From: Harmothoe impar
Taxonomy: Eukaryota > Annelida > Polychaeta > Phyllodocida > Polynoidae
Assembly (NCBI GenBank): GCA_947462335.1
Contig: OX381714.1
Span: 60,309,800 to 60,373,799, forward strand
Direction of reading: 5' to 3'
Length of the DNA: 64,000 bases
The notes beneath the pieces are model-generated. The model was not told where the DNA came from, did no database searches, and saw only the letters and a list, made by a program, of their open reading frames with translations. Below are positions 46,062 through 54,277 of this stretch, one piece after another; position 1 is the first letter of the stretch; every line of letters starts with the position of its first letter. A program made the translations under genes and the position numbers.

Positions 46062-47648
46062 TCATTCCGAATCTATGCCGAGATATTTCAGAATGATCTC
46101 TGTTTTGTCATCCAACTCTTTGAGCGCTCTGGCGGACAGCGTCACCCCCTGCTGTGTGGGTTTTTTGTCAGGACCTTCGTACTTGCGCACGTGGACGAGG
46201 TTCTTACCGCTGTAGTAGCTCACAGCTGCGTACACTTCGCCCGCCTCATCCAGCACTGCGAACCAGGGGGTGTGATTAGGTTTTCCTTGCGCGGCCGCTG
46301 TGTCGCGTATGCGCACCACTGCGCGGATATCGGCGATGCGTGCTATGAGCTCGCGCAGCGCGTCGGCCGTGAAGTGCACTCGCTTGCTTCTGGTCAGAGA
46401 CGCCTCTTTCACCTGGCCGTCTTTTGTGTAGCGCGGCCTCCTAGACAGTCTAGCCACGTCCTCCCAGATCTCCAGCGTCAAAGCTCCGTCTAAGCAGAAC
46501 TCTAACCCGAGTGTTTTCTCTGCTTCTTCTCGTCCATCTCCTTCTTTTTCTTGTATTTTTCTCTTCTTAGTGGGCCTTGTTGTTCTGGAACTCACCTTAG
46601 AACGTTTCACACCCGCAGGATGAGTAACACCATCAGCGTGAGCTGAATCAGCAGCAGAACCGATAGCAGGAGCAGCGTCAGCGCTGGTGGTATCGGAGGT
46701 CTCGTTGTTGGAACAGCGCAGCCACACGCCGTCCGTGCTGTGTGTAGCGGTAGAAGATGAAGCGCCGCCGCCGCCCTCGTAAGGTGGCGGTGAGGGCAGT
46801 CGCCACGGACCGGACGGGGGGGCGCTAGCAGTGGAGGAAGTGAGGTCGAAAGGTCGAAGAGGGAAGCCGAAAAACGTACCGCTCACCCCTTGCCCTTCGG
46901 GTTCTTCGTACGCCTCGTCGTCAGCGTCGTTCTCTGTCTCACCCTGTTGCTGCTCCTCCTCCTCCTCTTCTTCTCGGTTCAGGGGCTGAGTGTCCGAATA
47001 GCTGTAACTCTCAGCGCGAGCGGCGTCGAGGGCGTCCGTCGATGTAGTGGTGGAGGAGAGGGGCTGTGCAACGTGCGGCAGGTCATCAAAGTCATCAACA
47101 GTAGTGGGGAGGTAAAAACCCGGTTGCCAGTACTGCGCTGTGCCAGGAGCGTTGTCGTCAGTAGAAGTAGCAGTAGCAGCAGGTGCAGCAGAAGCAGCCG
47201 CAGCAGGCGCAGCCGCAGCAGACGCAACAGTAGCAGGCGCAGCAGCAGCCTCAGCAGGCGCAGCCGTAGCAAGCGCAGCAGTAGCAGGCGCAGCAGCAGC
47301 AGCAACAGCAGCAGCAGTGGCAGGCGGGACGGCGGTAGCAGCGGCAGCGCGCTTAGCAGCAACGTGTACCGTCGCGAGTGTAACAACGTCGCTAGCACGA
47401 CGACTGCTACCAGTAGTACTACTAGTACTACTACCACTACTACTACTACTGCTACTACTAGTGCTACTGCTACTACTACTACTACTACTACTGCCGCGAG
47501 CGCTCGCTACAGCAGGAGGGTGATAAGACCAACCGGCTGCGGCGGTAGTCTCATGTTCAGTAGCAAGAGCAGGCACTGACGCTAAACGAACGCTGTTCCG
47601 CGTAGTCTTCTTGTTCTTGAACGCCGCTAGCTGTTGTCTTTTGCTCAT
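46062..47648 (-). CDS. Element-encoded protein with C-terminal PC4-like (ssDNA-binding) domain
   Basis: 528 aa from the ATG at 47648 (context ACCACCATGA). The frame is open eight codons upstream only to a TTG. The N-terminal half is low complexity: Ser runs, an Ala/Pro/Thr region, then an acidic EEEEEEEQQQ patch. A basic RPTKKRKIQ motif near residue 365 looks like a nuclear localisation signal. The conserved C-terminus (about 380-528) ends in a PC4-like module: PWFAVLDEAGEVYAAVSYY, then the NLVHVRKYEG strand, a GVTLSARALKEL turn and a C-terminal helix, following the PC4 pattern of a curved four-stranded sheet plus helix. The preceding VHFTADALRELIARI segment resembles the end of a second such unit. 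PC4-like folds bind single-stranded DNA; an SSB role in strand-displacement replication is inferred. Upstream TATATAAG lies at 47709-47716. The assignment rests on pattern only. Confidence 0.72.
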   Translation of the reverse strand: MSKRQQLAAFKNKKTTRNSVRLASVPALATEHETTAAAGWSYHPPAVASARGSSSSSSSSSSTSSSSSSSSGSSTSSTTGSSRRASDVVTLATVHVAAKRAAAATAVPPATAAAVAAAAAPATAALATAAPAEAAAAPATVASAAAAPAAAASAAPAATATSTDDNAPGTAQYWQPGFYLPTTVDDFDDLPHVAQPLSSTTTSTDALDAARAESYSYSDTQPLNREEEEEEEQQQGETENDADDEAYEEPEGQGVSGTFFGFPLRPFDLTSSTASAPPSGPWRLPSPPPYEGGGGASSSTATHSTDGVWLRCSNNETSDTTSADAAPAIGSAADSAHADGVTHPAGVKRSKVSSRTTRPTKKRKIQEKEGDGREEAEKTLGLEFCLDGALTLEIWEDVARLSRRPRYTKDGQVKEASLTRSKRVHFTADALRELIARIADIRAVVRIRDTAAAQGKPNHTPWFAVLDEAGEVYAAVSYYSGKNLVHVRKYEGPDKKPTQQGVTLSARALKELDDKTEIILKYLGIDSE

Positions 47649-47708
47649 GGTGGTGACTGTAGAGAGCAGCAAAAAAGAATGAGTGAGTGAATGGAGGTTT
47701 CCAAGCCC

Positions 47709-47716
47709 CTTATATA
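47709..47716 (-). promoter_or_regulatory. TATA box of the PC4-like gene
   Basis: TATATAAG on the minus strand, about 60 bp before the ATG at 47648, leaving room for a short 5' leader. Confidence 0.65.
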
Positions 47717-47738
47717 CGCCTTCTCGCTTCTAGAGCTA

Positions 47739-48100
47739 AGCTACTTACCGACCCTGTTCAGCTGCCGCCGGCTGGCCGGCGGCCATTCACAAAGAGAAAC
47801 AAAAAGACATAAGGCATGACGTTTTCAGCTGGATCCCTTTCCCCCCCCCTCTTTTGAGAGATCGACTGTGATGATGAGCTAAGCCGCTTACCACCCTGTT
47901 CAGCAATTCAACGCGCATTAGCTGTATAAAGGGTTAAGCGGTTGCTGCCTGCCGTCGACTGACCGGCGGCGGCCATTCACAAAGACATAAGGTATGACGT
48001 TTTCAGCTGGATCCCTTTTTGAGGGATCCACTGTGGTGAGCTAAGCCGCTTACCACCCTGTTCAGCCATTCAGCGCGCGTTAGCTGTATAAAGGATTAAC
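47739..48100. repeat. Triplicated module between the divergent genes
   Basis: Three degenerate copies start at 47739, 47877 and 48038 with AGCTAAGCNNCTTACC...CCCTGTTCAGC. The first two are followed by GGCCATTCACAAAG...ACATAAGGNATGACG and TTTTCAGCTGGATCCC. Two copies also hold GCTGTATAAAGG, a TATA-like site on the plus strand (about 47922 and 48081). The duplicated block sits in the bidirectional control region of the element. Confidence 0.75.
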
Positions 48101-48607
48101 GGTAACGGTGATGAGCTTACAGTGTGTATACAAAAAAAAACTACAGGAGGCGTGTGGCGTGAAGCAGGACCCCCCTAAGACGAACGTGTCTGTCTGTGAG
48201 TAGAGGCGTGTGCATGTGGTGAGCGACTTAAGTGTAAGACAAAAATCGCCACCTCCTGCCGTGGTGAGTAGACCGGGCCGGCCAGGCGGGCGGGCGGCCG
48301 GCTAGTTCAATAGGGAGGGGTGACAGCTGCCTAAGGCTGTGCATGAAAAAAAAATCCGATTTTCACCTGACCTCTGACGTTTGTTACAATGAATGTCAGA
48401 GGGAGGGAGACGTCCTCGGGTAGGGGGTAGGAGGTATTAAGGCTATGAGTGAGGAAAAAACACCGTTTTCAGCTGGTCTCCACGGATAGCGATGCCACAC
48501 CCCCTCGTCATCTAAGCTCTTAAGGAGCGGAGCGGCTGAAAAAGCGTCATGCGGACAGGGCGCTAGACAGCTGGAGCGCTGTTGGAAATGGGATTAAACT
48601 CCCTCTG

Positions 48608-48616
48608 TATAAAAAG
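48608..48616 (+). promoter_or_regulatory. TATA box of the death-domain gene
   Basis: TATAAAAAG about 150 bp upstream of the ATG at 48757. The inferred 5' leader then contains a (CCA/GCC)n microsatellite at 48668-48743. Confidence 0.55.
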
Positions 48617-48699
48617 CTCTCATTTCTGTTGGAAAAAAAACATATCGCCTCTGACCCCAGTAACGGCTACTACCACCACCACCGCCACCACCACCACCG

Positions 48700-48730
<31 letters not shown>

Positions 48731-48756
48731 TGCCGCCGCCGCCAAGACGAGACGAG

Positions 48757-49506
48757 ATGGCTCAAGCTATTCCACTTTCAAGCTCGCCTTCACCGCCCGG
48801 TGCGCCTGAAAAAAAGTTAATGCGGCTTGACGACGTGAGACGCGGCGCGAGGCAGCAGACCGATGATGGGGAGACCCGACAGGTAGGACAGCGGCGGTTA
48901 GCCTATAGCGACGCCTTGCTTCGTCAACTAGGTAAAGAGTTGAGCGGCTGTTGGAGAGAGTTGGGCAGTAGCTTAAAAGTCAGCGCCGCCCGTATGGATG
49001 CTCTAGTAGAGCGCAGTGTCAAGACACCGGAGGAGCTGTGTACGGCGATGTTCCGAGTGTGGTGGGGTGAAACCCCGCATCGTCATAGATGGGGCGAGCT
49101 CGGTCGCGTCTTCACCCGCATTAGACGCATGGAACTGTTGGCTCAGTGGATGGCCCTTCTCCACAGACAGGGGTTGGATTTCGAAAACCCCGACTCGCGC
49201 GCGATGCATAAGCACTTGGGCACCCTCGGCAGACGTCTGGGTAGCAGGTGGAAAGAGGTGGGGGACCATTTAAAATTGTCGCCTGAGAGGTTAGATAAGA
49301 TCGCTGAAGAATGCGAATACGGAGGAAGTCCCGCTGAGTGGGCCTTCCGAGTGTTGAAAATGTGGCAAGATGAAGCTGACGGCGCCGGCGGTACGCCTTT
49401 TGAACTCCTTCGAGTGTTGACTGAGGACATGGGAAAGTTTGGCCTCGGCATCGCGATATTACTTGACTTTATCAAGCAAGAAACAACGAGAACGACGGAC
49501 ATGTGA
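48757..49506 (+). CDS. Tandem death-domain-like protein encoded by the transposon
   Basis: 249 aa; ATG at 48757 in good context (GAGATGG). After a ~45-residue disordered, basic N-terminus come two related helical modules. Module 1 (about 50-132) contains LGKELSGCWRELGSSL, RMDALVERS, ELCTAMFRVWWGE and RWGELGRVFTRI. Module 2 (about 153-238) contains LGRRLGSRWKEVGDHL, RLDKIAEEC, AEWAFRVLKMWQDE and FELLRVLTEDM. Both follow the death-domain signature: LG..LG..W..LG..L, then ..LD.I, an aliphatic helix ending in a W, and a last TP..LL..L helix. No caspase, kinase, TIR or membrane segment is present. Such DD-only adaptors act in apoptosis and NF-kB-type signalling; that this one blocks or rewires host death or innate signalling is inference. 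It is transcribed away from the other genes towards the right TIR. A host-gene capture is the simplest origin. Confidence 0.8.
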   Translation: MAQAIPLSSSPSPPGAPEKKLMRLDDVRRGARQQTDDGETRQVGQRRLAYSDALLRQLGKELSGCWRELGSSLKVSAARMDALVERSVKTPEELCTAMFRVWWGETPHRHRWGELGRVFTRIRRMELLAQWMALLHRQGLDFENPDSRAMHKHLGTLGRRLGSRWKEVGDHLKLSPERLDKIAEECEYGGSPAEWAFRVLKMWQDEADGAGGTPFELLRVLTEDMGKFGLGIAILLDFIKQETTRTTDM

Positions 49507-50124
49507 ATTGTTGTGTTTTATTTTCATACGTCTTCTTTATTAGTAAGTAAAAAAAAAAAAAAATATCATAACAATTAAGACGCGCGATCTCTTAAAGTGT
49601 CACTTCCTCCAGTCGCAGCTGATCGCCTCATCGCAGCACGTGATAAACAAAAAAAAAACACGAAGAGACACGCTTCTTCCTCTCGAGAGGAAGAAGCGTG
49701 TCTCTCGATTGAAAATCTTTTTCTTTCTTAAAAGAGACAAACGCGCCCCTTAGAGTGCCCCCCCACTTCACCCCCCCCCCCTAGAGTGCCCCCCTCCCCC
49801 CCTCCCCCCCACCACTCGCCCCATGCATCCTAAAAGCGCCCCCCTCCCCATGCATGTTAAAAGGGCCCCCCTCCCCCCCTCCCCTCCCCTCCTTCCCCTC
49901 CTTCCCCCTTATACACTCTAAAGAACGCTTCTAACTAGTTCAATAAGTCACTTCCAGTCGCTCGTAAAACAATAAAAAATGAAAAAAAAACTTATATCGT
50001 AGTGTTTTTTATTAGTTTACCGAAAAAAAATAAGAGACTCGCCTCCTCCTCCAAAAAAAAAGATATCACATTTTAAAGCCCGTGACCCCTTAAAGACGCT
50101 CATCTCTTCATTAAGTCGCGTGAC
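49507..50124. other. 3' region of the death-domain gene up to the right TIR
   Basis: Non-coding. It holds poly-A runs, a perfect 42-bp palindrome (49664-49705), a C-rich block of CCCCCCTCC repeats (49755-49915) and AATAAA on the plus strand at about 49970. No further gene is seen. Confidence 0.7.
49664..49705. repeat. Perfect 42-bp palindrome
   Basis: Arms of 21 bp (AGAGACACGCTTCTTCCTCTC and its exact complement) meet with no spacer at CTCGAG. It lies between the death-domain gene and the right TIR. Confidence 0.9.
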
Positions 50125-50552
50125 GTCACTTCTTCTTCTTCTTCCGGTCACGTGATCAATCAGGTCACTTCCGGTCACGTGATCCTCAATGAGGTCACTT
50201 CCGGTTGGCCATTAGGTCATGTGACGTCACTTCCGGTCCCCTAAGTAGGTCAGTAGGTTACCCAGAATGCACCATCCCCTAAGTAGGTCACTTCCGGTCA
50301 CCCAATGGAGGCCTCTGATTGGCTGCAGGGTTACCCAGAATGCACCGCTAATCCCCTAAGTAGGTCACTTCCGGTCACGTGACCCAATGGCGGCCTCTGA
50401 TTGGCTAACTAGGTCACGTGACGTCACCACTAATCCCCTAAGTAGGTCACTTCCGGTCACGTGACCAAATGGAGGCCTCTGATTGGCTGCATGTCGATTG
50501 AGTAATAAACAGTACTTAACTATAGTCCCGTTCCGATACATACTATACTACT
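50125..50552 (-). repeat. Right terminal inverted repeat of the Polinton-like element
   Basis: Reverse complement of the left TIR from 50552 inwards, about 428 bp. One motif block differs (CGCCATTGGG against TCCATTTGG) and an internal stretch is shorter. It ends inwards at a CTTCTTCTTCTTCCGGTCACGTGATC block that mirrors GATCACGTGACCGGAAGAAGAAGAAG in the left copy. High identity between the ends implies a fairly recent insertion or homogenisation. Confidence 0.9.
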
Positions 50553-50558
50553 GGCTCT
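50553..50558. repeat. Right target site duplication GGCTCT
   Basis: Identical hexamer directly outside the right terminal inverted repeat. It is followed by TGCAGGCACAAAACAGG, the expected continuation of the interrupted tandem-repeat unit (compare TAGCAGGTACAAAACAG near 50735). Confidence 0.92.
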
Positions 50559-50800
50559 TGCAGGCACAAAACAGGCAGTAGTCCCCCCGGGTTGTCTGAG
50601 GACATTCAGGTGAGTTATTGATTAGGAAGAGGTAAGCTAGTGACTATGCACCTCCTTTGCTATTGCCTTTACAACTATAGCCTTAAAACACATGATCCAT
50701 ATCCAAGCAGGGGAAGTCTGAGAAAGTGTGAGGCTTTAGCAGGTACAAAACAGTTAGTATTAGGGTAGAGTGATGGTATACAGGTGAGTTATTGATCCTG
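50559..50800. repeat. Tandem repeat hosting the insertion, right part
   Basis: The unit resumes directly after the right TSD (TGCAGGCACAAAACAGGCAGTAG, then GACATTCAGGTGAGTTATTGATTAGG). A following unit starts near 50700 with ATCCAAGCAGGGGAAGTCTGAG. Confidence 0.8.
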
Positions 50801-50899
50801 TTAAGGAGGTGCCAGGTACCGCCCCCACAGGAGGAGACAGGTGTCAGCGGGCAGGGTGTTGGTAGGGGGTGGGGGTGGGGGGGATGTCCATAGTGTAGA

Positions 50900-51260
50900 A
50901 CCATGCCCCTCACACAGCTACACTGGGTGCCACATAGAGGTATACACTGATATTCTTTGTCACCTTAGTCTTTGCATTTTAGGCTAAGTCATTTTGAATA
51001 AGGCATTAGTCATATATGTTGTTTTGTCTCGGTCATTCTTGAATAGCACTTGGTCATGCCTAACCAATAACAAACCTAGGAACCCTGCCCCTCACACAGC
51101 TACACTGGGTGCCACACAGATGTATACAGATTGGTGGTCAACCATTCGTTAGCATATCTTCTAGCATTCTCACAGAGGGTATTTTTACTTTGTCCTCATG
51201 GTGTAGAACCTTTCCCTGGCACAGCTACACTGGGTGCCACATAGAGGCATACAGATTGGG
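50900..51260. repeat. Tandem repeat with CACAGCTACACTGGGTGCCACA
   Basis: Three occurrences (about 50915, 51096, 51217), each followed by A.AGAGG.ATACAGATTGG-like sequence. Confidence 0.7.
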
Positions 51261-51437
51261 GTCATCAACCATTAGGTAACATGTCTCCTAGTCTTGTCAC
51301 CCTATAAAGTGGTTTCTGACAAAACCATAAGTGTATAATATCTAAATATGGCGAATAGTATCTGTAATTTCTGTATGACTGGATAAGCTGGAGAAACTTA
51401 TTTCAAGACATCCAGCAGGTAACATAGCAAGGGCTGT

Positions 51438-52240
51438 TTAACCCTTTAAGGGCATCATGCCTGGCTGATATGACACATTCTGATCCATGCCTGCAGTATC
51501 CATACATGCGGTCAGTCACCAACAACTACATAGTATCATATAGAACATCACTATACAGACTCCAGATGATTCTCATAATTGGGTTAAAATATTATCACAC
51601 ACCAGTCTGAGCACTTTCCATGGAGCACCTCGCACTGACAGATTTACACTGACATAATTATCAAGGGCTGTTTTAACCCTTTAAGGGCAGCCTGCCTGGC
51701 CAACATGTCAGCGTCAAGATCCATGGCTGCGGTACCAATATAGTCACCGACTACCACACATAGTATCCAAGTGTACATCCACTATACAGACTCCTGGTGA
51801 TTCACATAACTGAGTTAGACTGAGTTAGACAATATTACAGTTTTTAACCCTTTAAGGGCAGCATGCCTGGCAAATATGTCAAGATCCATGGCTGCAACAC
51901 CAATACAGACACCTACAACTACACATAGTATCCAAGTGCACATCACTATATATACTCCAGGTGATTCACATAATTGGGTTATACTCCCACACAATATTAT
52001 GAAACACTGGTCCGAGCACTTTCCATGGAGCACCTCGCACAAATATTTTTAACCCTTTAAGGGCATCATGTCTCGCTAATATAACAGATTCAGATCATTG
52101 CCATACGTGCTGTCACCAACATCCACAGAGTATCCTAGTGCACATCACTGTACAGACTCCAGGTAGTTTCACATTGATTTGGACTCAATACAATATTACC
52201 ACACACCGGTCCAAGTGTCTCTTCGCACTGACAGATTCAC
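51438..52240. repeat. About 175-235-bp tandem repeat, four units
   Basis: Units begin TTTAACCCTTTAAGGGCANCATG (51438, 51673, 51846, 52048) and continue with CCAAGTGCACATCACTATACAGACTCCAGGTGATTCACATAA and a CACTTTCCATGGAGCACCTCGCAC tail in some. Each unit head resembles a TTAA-MITE end. Confidence 0.85.
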
Positions 52241-52398
52241 ACTGGCAGACGGAGCCCGCTGGTGGTTCTCGGTGCTACTCAGCTGGCACAGACTCTGTGG
52301 TTAATGCTTGGATACTCCACCCACTGTGGGCAGAGTACCAGTGTAGCTTGGCGAGCTGCTCCCTCCCCGCAGCAGCCACTCCCTAGGGTGTGTCCTGT

Positions 52399-52758
52399 AC
52401 CATTCTAAGGCGAGAGGTGGCGCCACGTGTGGAGGTCAATTACCTCTCTGTACTGGTACGGCCATCTGTATCCACCAACGGTTAAGGCGTGTTAATTTAT
52501 GAGTTCAACTGTCAGAAATGTCACTCGGTTATCGACAAAAGTAGGAAATTTTACAGTTCTGGTGAATTTTCTGTAGGAAAATAACATAATTCATTACAGA
52601 AATTCCAGCTAAAAAGTAGGAATTCCTTCAAAAGTAGGAAAAGTAGCATCTCTGTCAACTTGAATCTAGACTAAGACTATGCTGGGAGAGTGACGCCTCT
52701 GCTGGAGATTTGAGCCGCACAGAGAGGCCTCCTGCTGACTCTCTGTGCCTCAGAATGG
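52399..52758. repeat. CATTCTG-family copy interrupted by a GGAATTCCT-family element
   Basis: CATTCTAAGGCGAGAGGTGGCGCC up to about 52540, then the insertion, then CTAAGACTATGCTGGGAGAGTG to TCAGAATGG. Confidence 0.7.
52540..52652. repeat. GGAATTCCT-family element
   Basis: GTAGGAAATTTTACAG...ACAGAAATTCCAGCTAAAAAGTAGGAATTCCTTCAAAAGTAGGAAAAGTAGCATC. Further copies or fragments are at 8695-8812, 31139-31196, 31905-32040, 36848-37120, 37140-37280 and 57846-57968. Confidence 0.65.
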
Positions 52759-53734
52759 CGGTCCCCGAGCTGCTCCCTCACAGCCGGCCGCTCACTCTGT
52801 GCCCGTCACATTGATTGGTGGCATCTCTGTAGGCGCGCGGCCATCCCTGGGGGCGGGGAGGCTTTAGATAACCTCCCAGCACTTAGCCGTTAACACTGGG
52901 GTATACCAAGTAGTATATAGGAAGTAGTATATAGGTAGTAGTAGAGCAAATTGTCACAGTTAAGACTGGGATATATCGAGTAGTATAGAGAGAGTAGTAT
53001 ACGAGCGAATTCTGGCACTCAATTTACTTGATCTACCGAGGCCGTAGCAGTAGGGCTATACCAAGCCTTATACCAGCATATTGTGGCACTCAATTTGCAT
53101 AATTCACGATGTAAAACTTGGCTCCATGAAGGCATTTTACCAGTCGATTTTGTTGCTCAATTTGAAAACTCTTGAATGCAGATACATGCATACTGTATTC
53201 CAGCCATGTGCAATTTATTTAGGCTTGAGGCTAACAGGAGCAAATTGTGTCACTCAATCTGTGAATCCTTGCTTTGAGGGACTTAATTGTAGTACGACAG
53301 TAGAGAAAATGACTAATATTTCAGTAATAAAGATGCCTGAGCAATTGCCAATTGCTCTCAGGTCTGAGCAGCTGTGAGTTGCTCCCATGTATGACTGAGC
53401 AGCAATATGTGTGTCATTTAGATGTGCACACATGTATGTAGTACTGCTTGATGAAATTCACAGCGGTATAGTGACTGCTAGAAGTCACTCGGCATCAATT
53501 AATGTGTCATTTAGATGTGTACACATATGTATATATGTAGTACTTGGTGAATTTAAGGCATTTAGCTGCCTGCCAGAAGTCACTTTGCCTCAGTGACTGA
53601 CGCTATGCTGCAATGCTGAGATAGCTTGCAGCTGGTGAGATGCTCTACTAATGGTTTCTATGTACAGAACGTGCCTCTGACACCCCCAGTCAACCTGTAT
53701 ATCTACATTAAGGGAAATACTCCATTCTATATCC

Positions 53735-53895
53735 AGAAATGGCGCCACTTAACTGGAGCCCTCTCTGTACGTTCACGGCCATTGTTACACACCAGCGGCT
53801 CATATGTATAACTAAGTCAGCAACTTGTTCTAGCCAAGTACTAAGACTGTGCTGGGAGTGTGATGTCACTGACAGAGGTTTAACTGATCAGAGAT
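53735..53895. repeat. CATTCTG-family copy, partial
   Basis: AAATGGCGCCACTTAACTGGAG...AAGACTGTGCTGGGAGTGTG. Confidence 0.6.
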
Positions 53896-54020
53896 GTAAA
53901 TTCGCCCATACTCAGGTGTCATCAGAGTGGTAGCCGCCCTTGGGAGCAGTGTGTCACAGTATTACATCGGCAGCTACTGCCGCCGTAGGTATTGTCAGTA
54001 CTGTAGGTATAGTAGATAGG

Positions 54021-54277
54021 CTTTAAAAAAAGGGTTTGTTTCAGGTAACATGGGAAGAAACTCTAGGGTCGGTAGGTCGGATTTAATGTTTTACAGCCCC
54101 TCTATGATACCCTTAAATTGAACAAAAAAAGGGTAAAAATGGGTATATGTTTTCTTAAATTTTGTAAATCTAAAATTGACCCCAAAAAAAAGTTTCTTCA
54201 AAATTGCATTTAAAAAAAGTAGGGTCGGCCCTGTTTTGATAGGGTCGGTCAGGTAACCCAAAACAAACTTGGCCTTA
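54021..54277. repeat. Short copy of the GGCC-A7-G/TTTGTTTCAGGT family, reverse orientation
   Basis: GGCTTTAAAAAAAGGGTTTG at the left and CAAACTTGGCC at the right, with GGTCGGTAGGTCGG and GTAGGGTCGGCCCTG blocks. Confidence 0.85.

Larger units (their letters stand above)
41059..50552. mobile_element. Polinton-like 9.5-kb transposon with three genes (pPolB, PC4-like, tandem death domain)
   Basis: Both ends carry the same inverted terminus starting AGTAGTATAGTATGTATCGG, and the two outermost 33 bp match perfectly. Immediately outside are identical hexamers GGCTCT (41053-41058 and 50553-50558), a 6-bp target site duplication as is typical of Polintons/Mavericks. The insertion splits a tandem-repeat unit: joining the flanks at one GGCTCT gives a sequence that matches sister units at about 40685 and 50735. 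Inside are, on the minus strand, a protein-primed DNA polymerase (two segments) and a PC4-like protein, and on the plus strand a tandem death-domain protein. No integrase, major or minor capsid protein, packaging ATPase or protease frame exists in the remaining space, and 9.5 kb is short for the family (usually about 15-20 kb). It is therefore either a distinct capsid-less lineage or a deletion derivative moved by an integrase in trans. Its coding part is more GC- and CpG-rich than the flanks, suggesting a separate origin. Confidence 0.93.

Noticed and set aside
46890..47579. 229-codon plus-strand Ser/Arg/Thr-rich frame and other antisense frames
   Set aside because: Mirror of the low-complexity Ser/Ala/acidic part of the PC4-like gene; no start context or domain.
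48582..48820. Short frames in the 5' leader of the death-domain gene
   Set aside because: They begin upstream of the inferred transcription start and consist of (CCA/GCC)n microsatellite.
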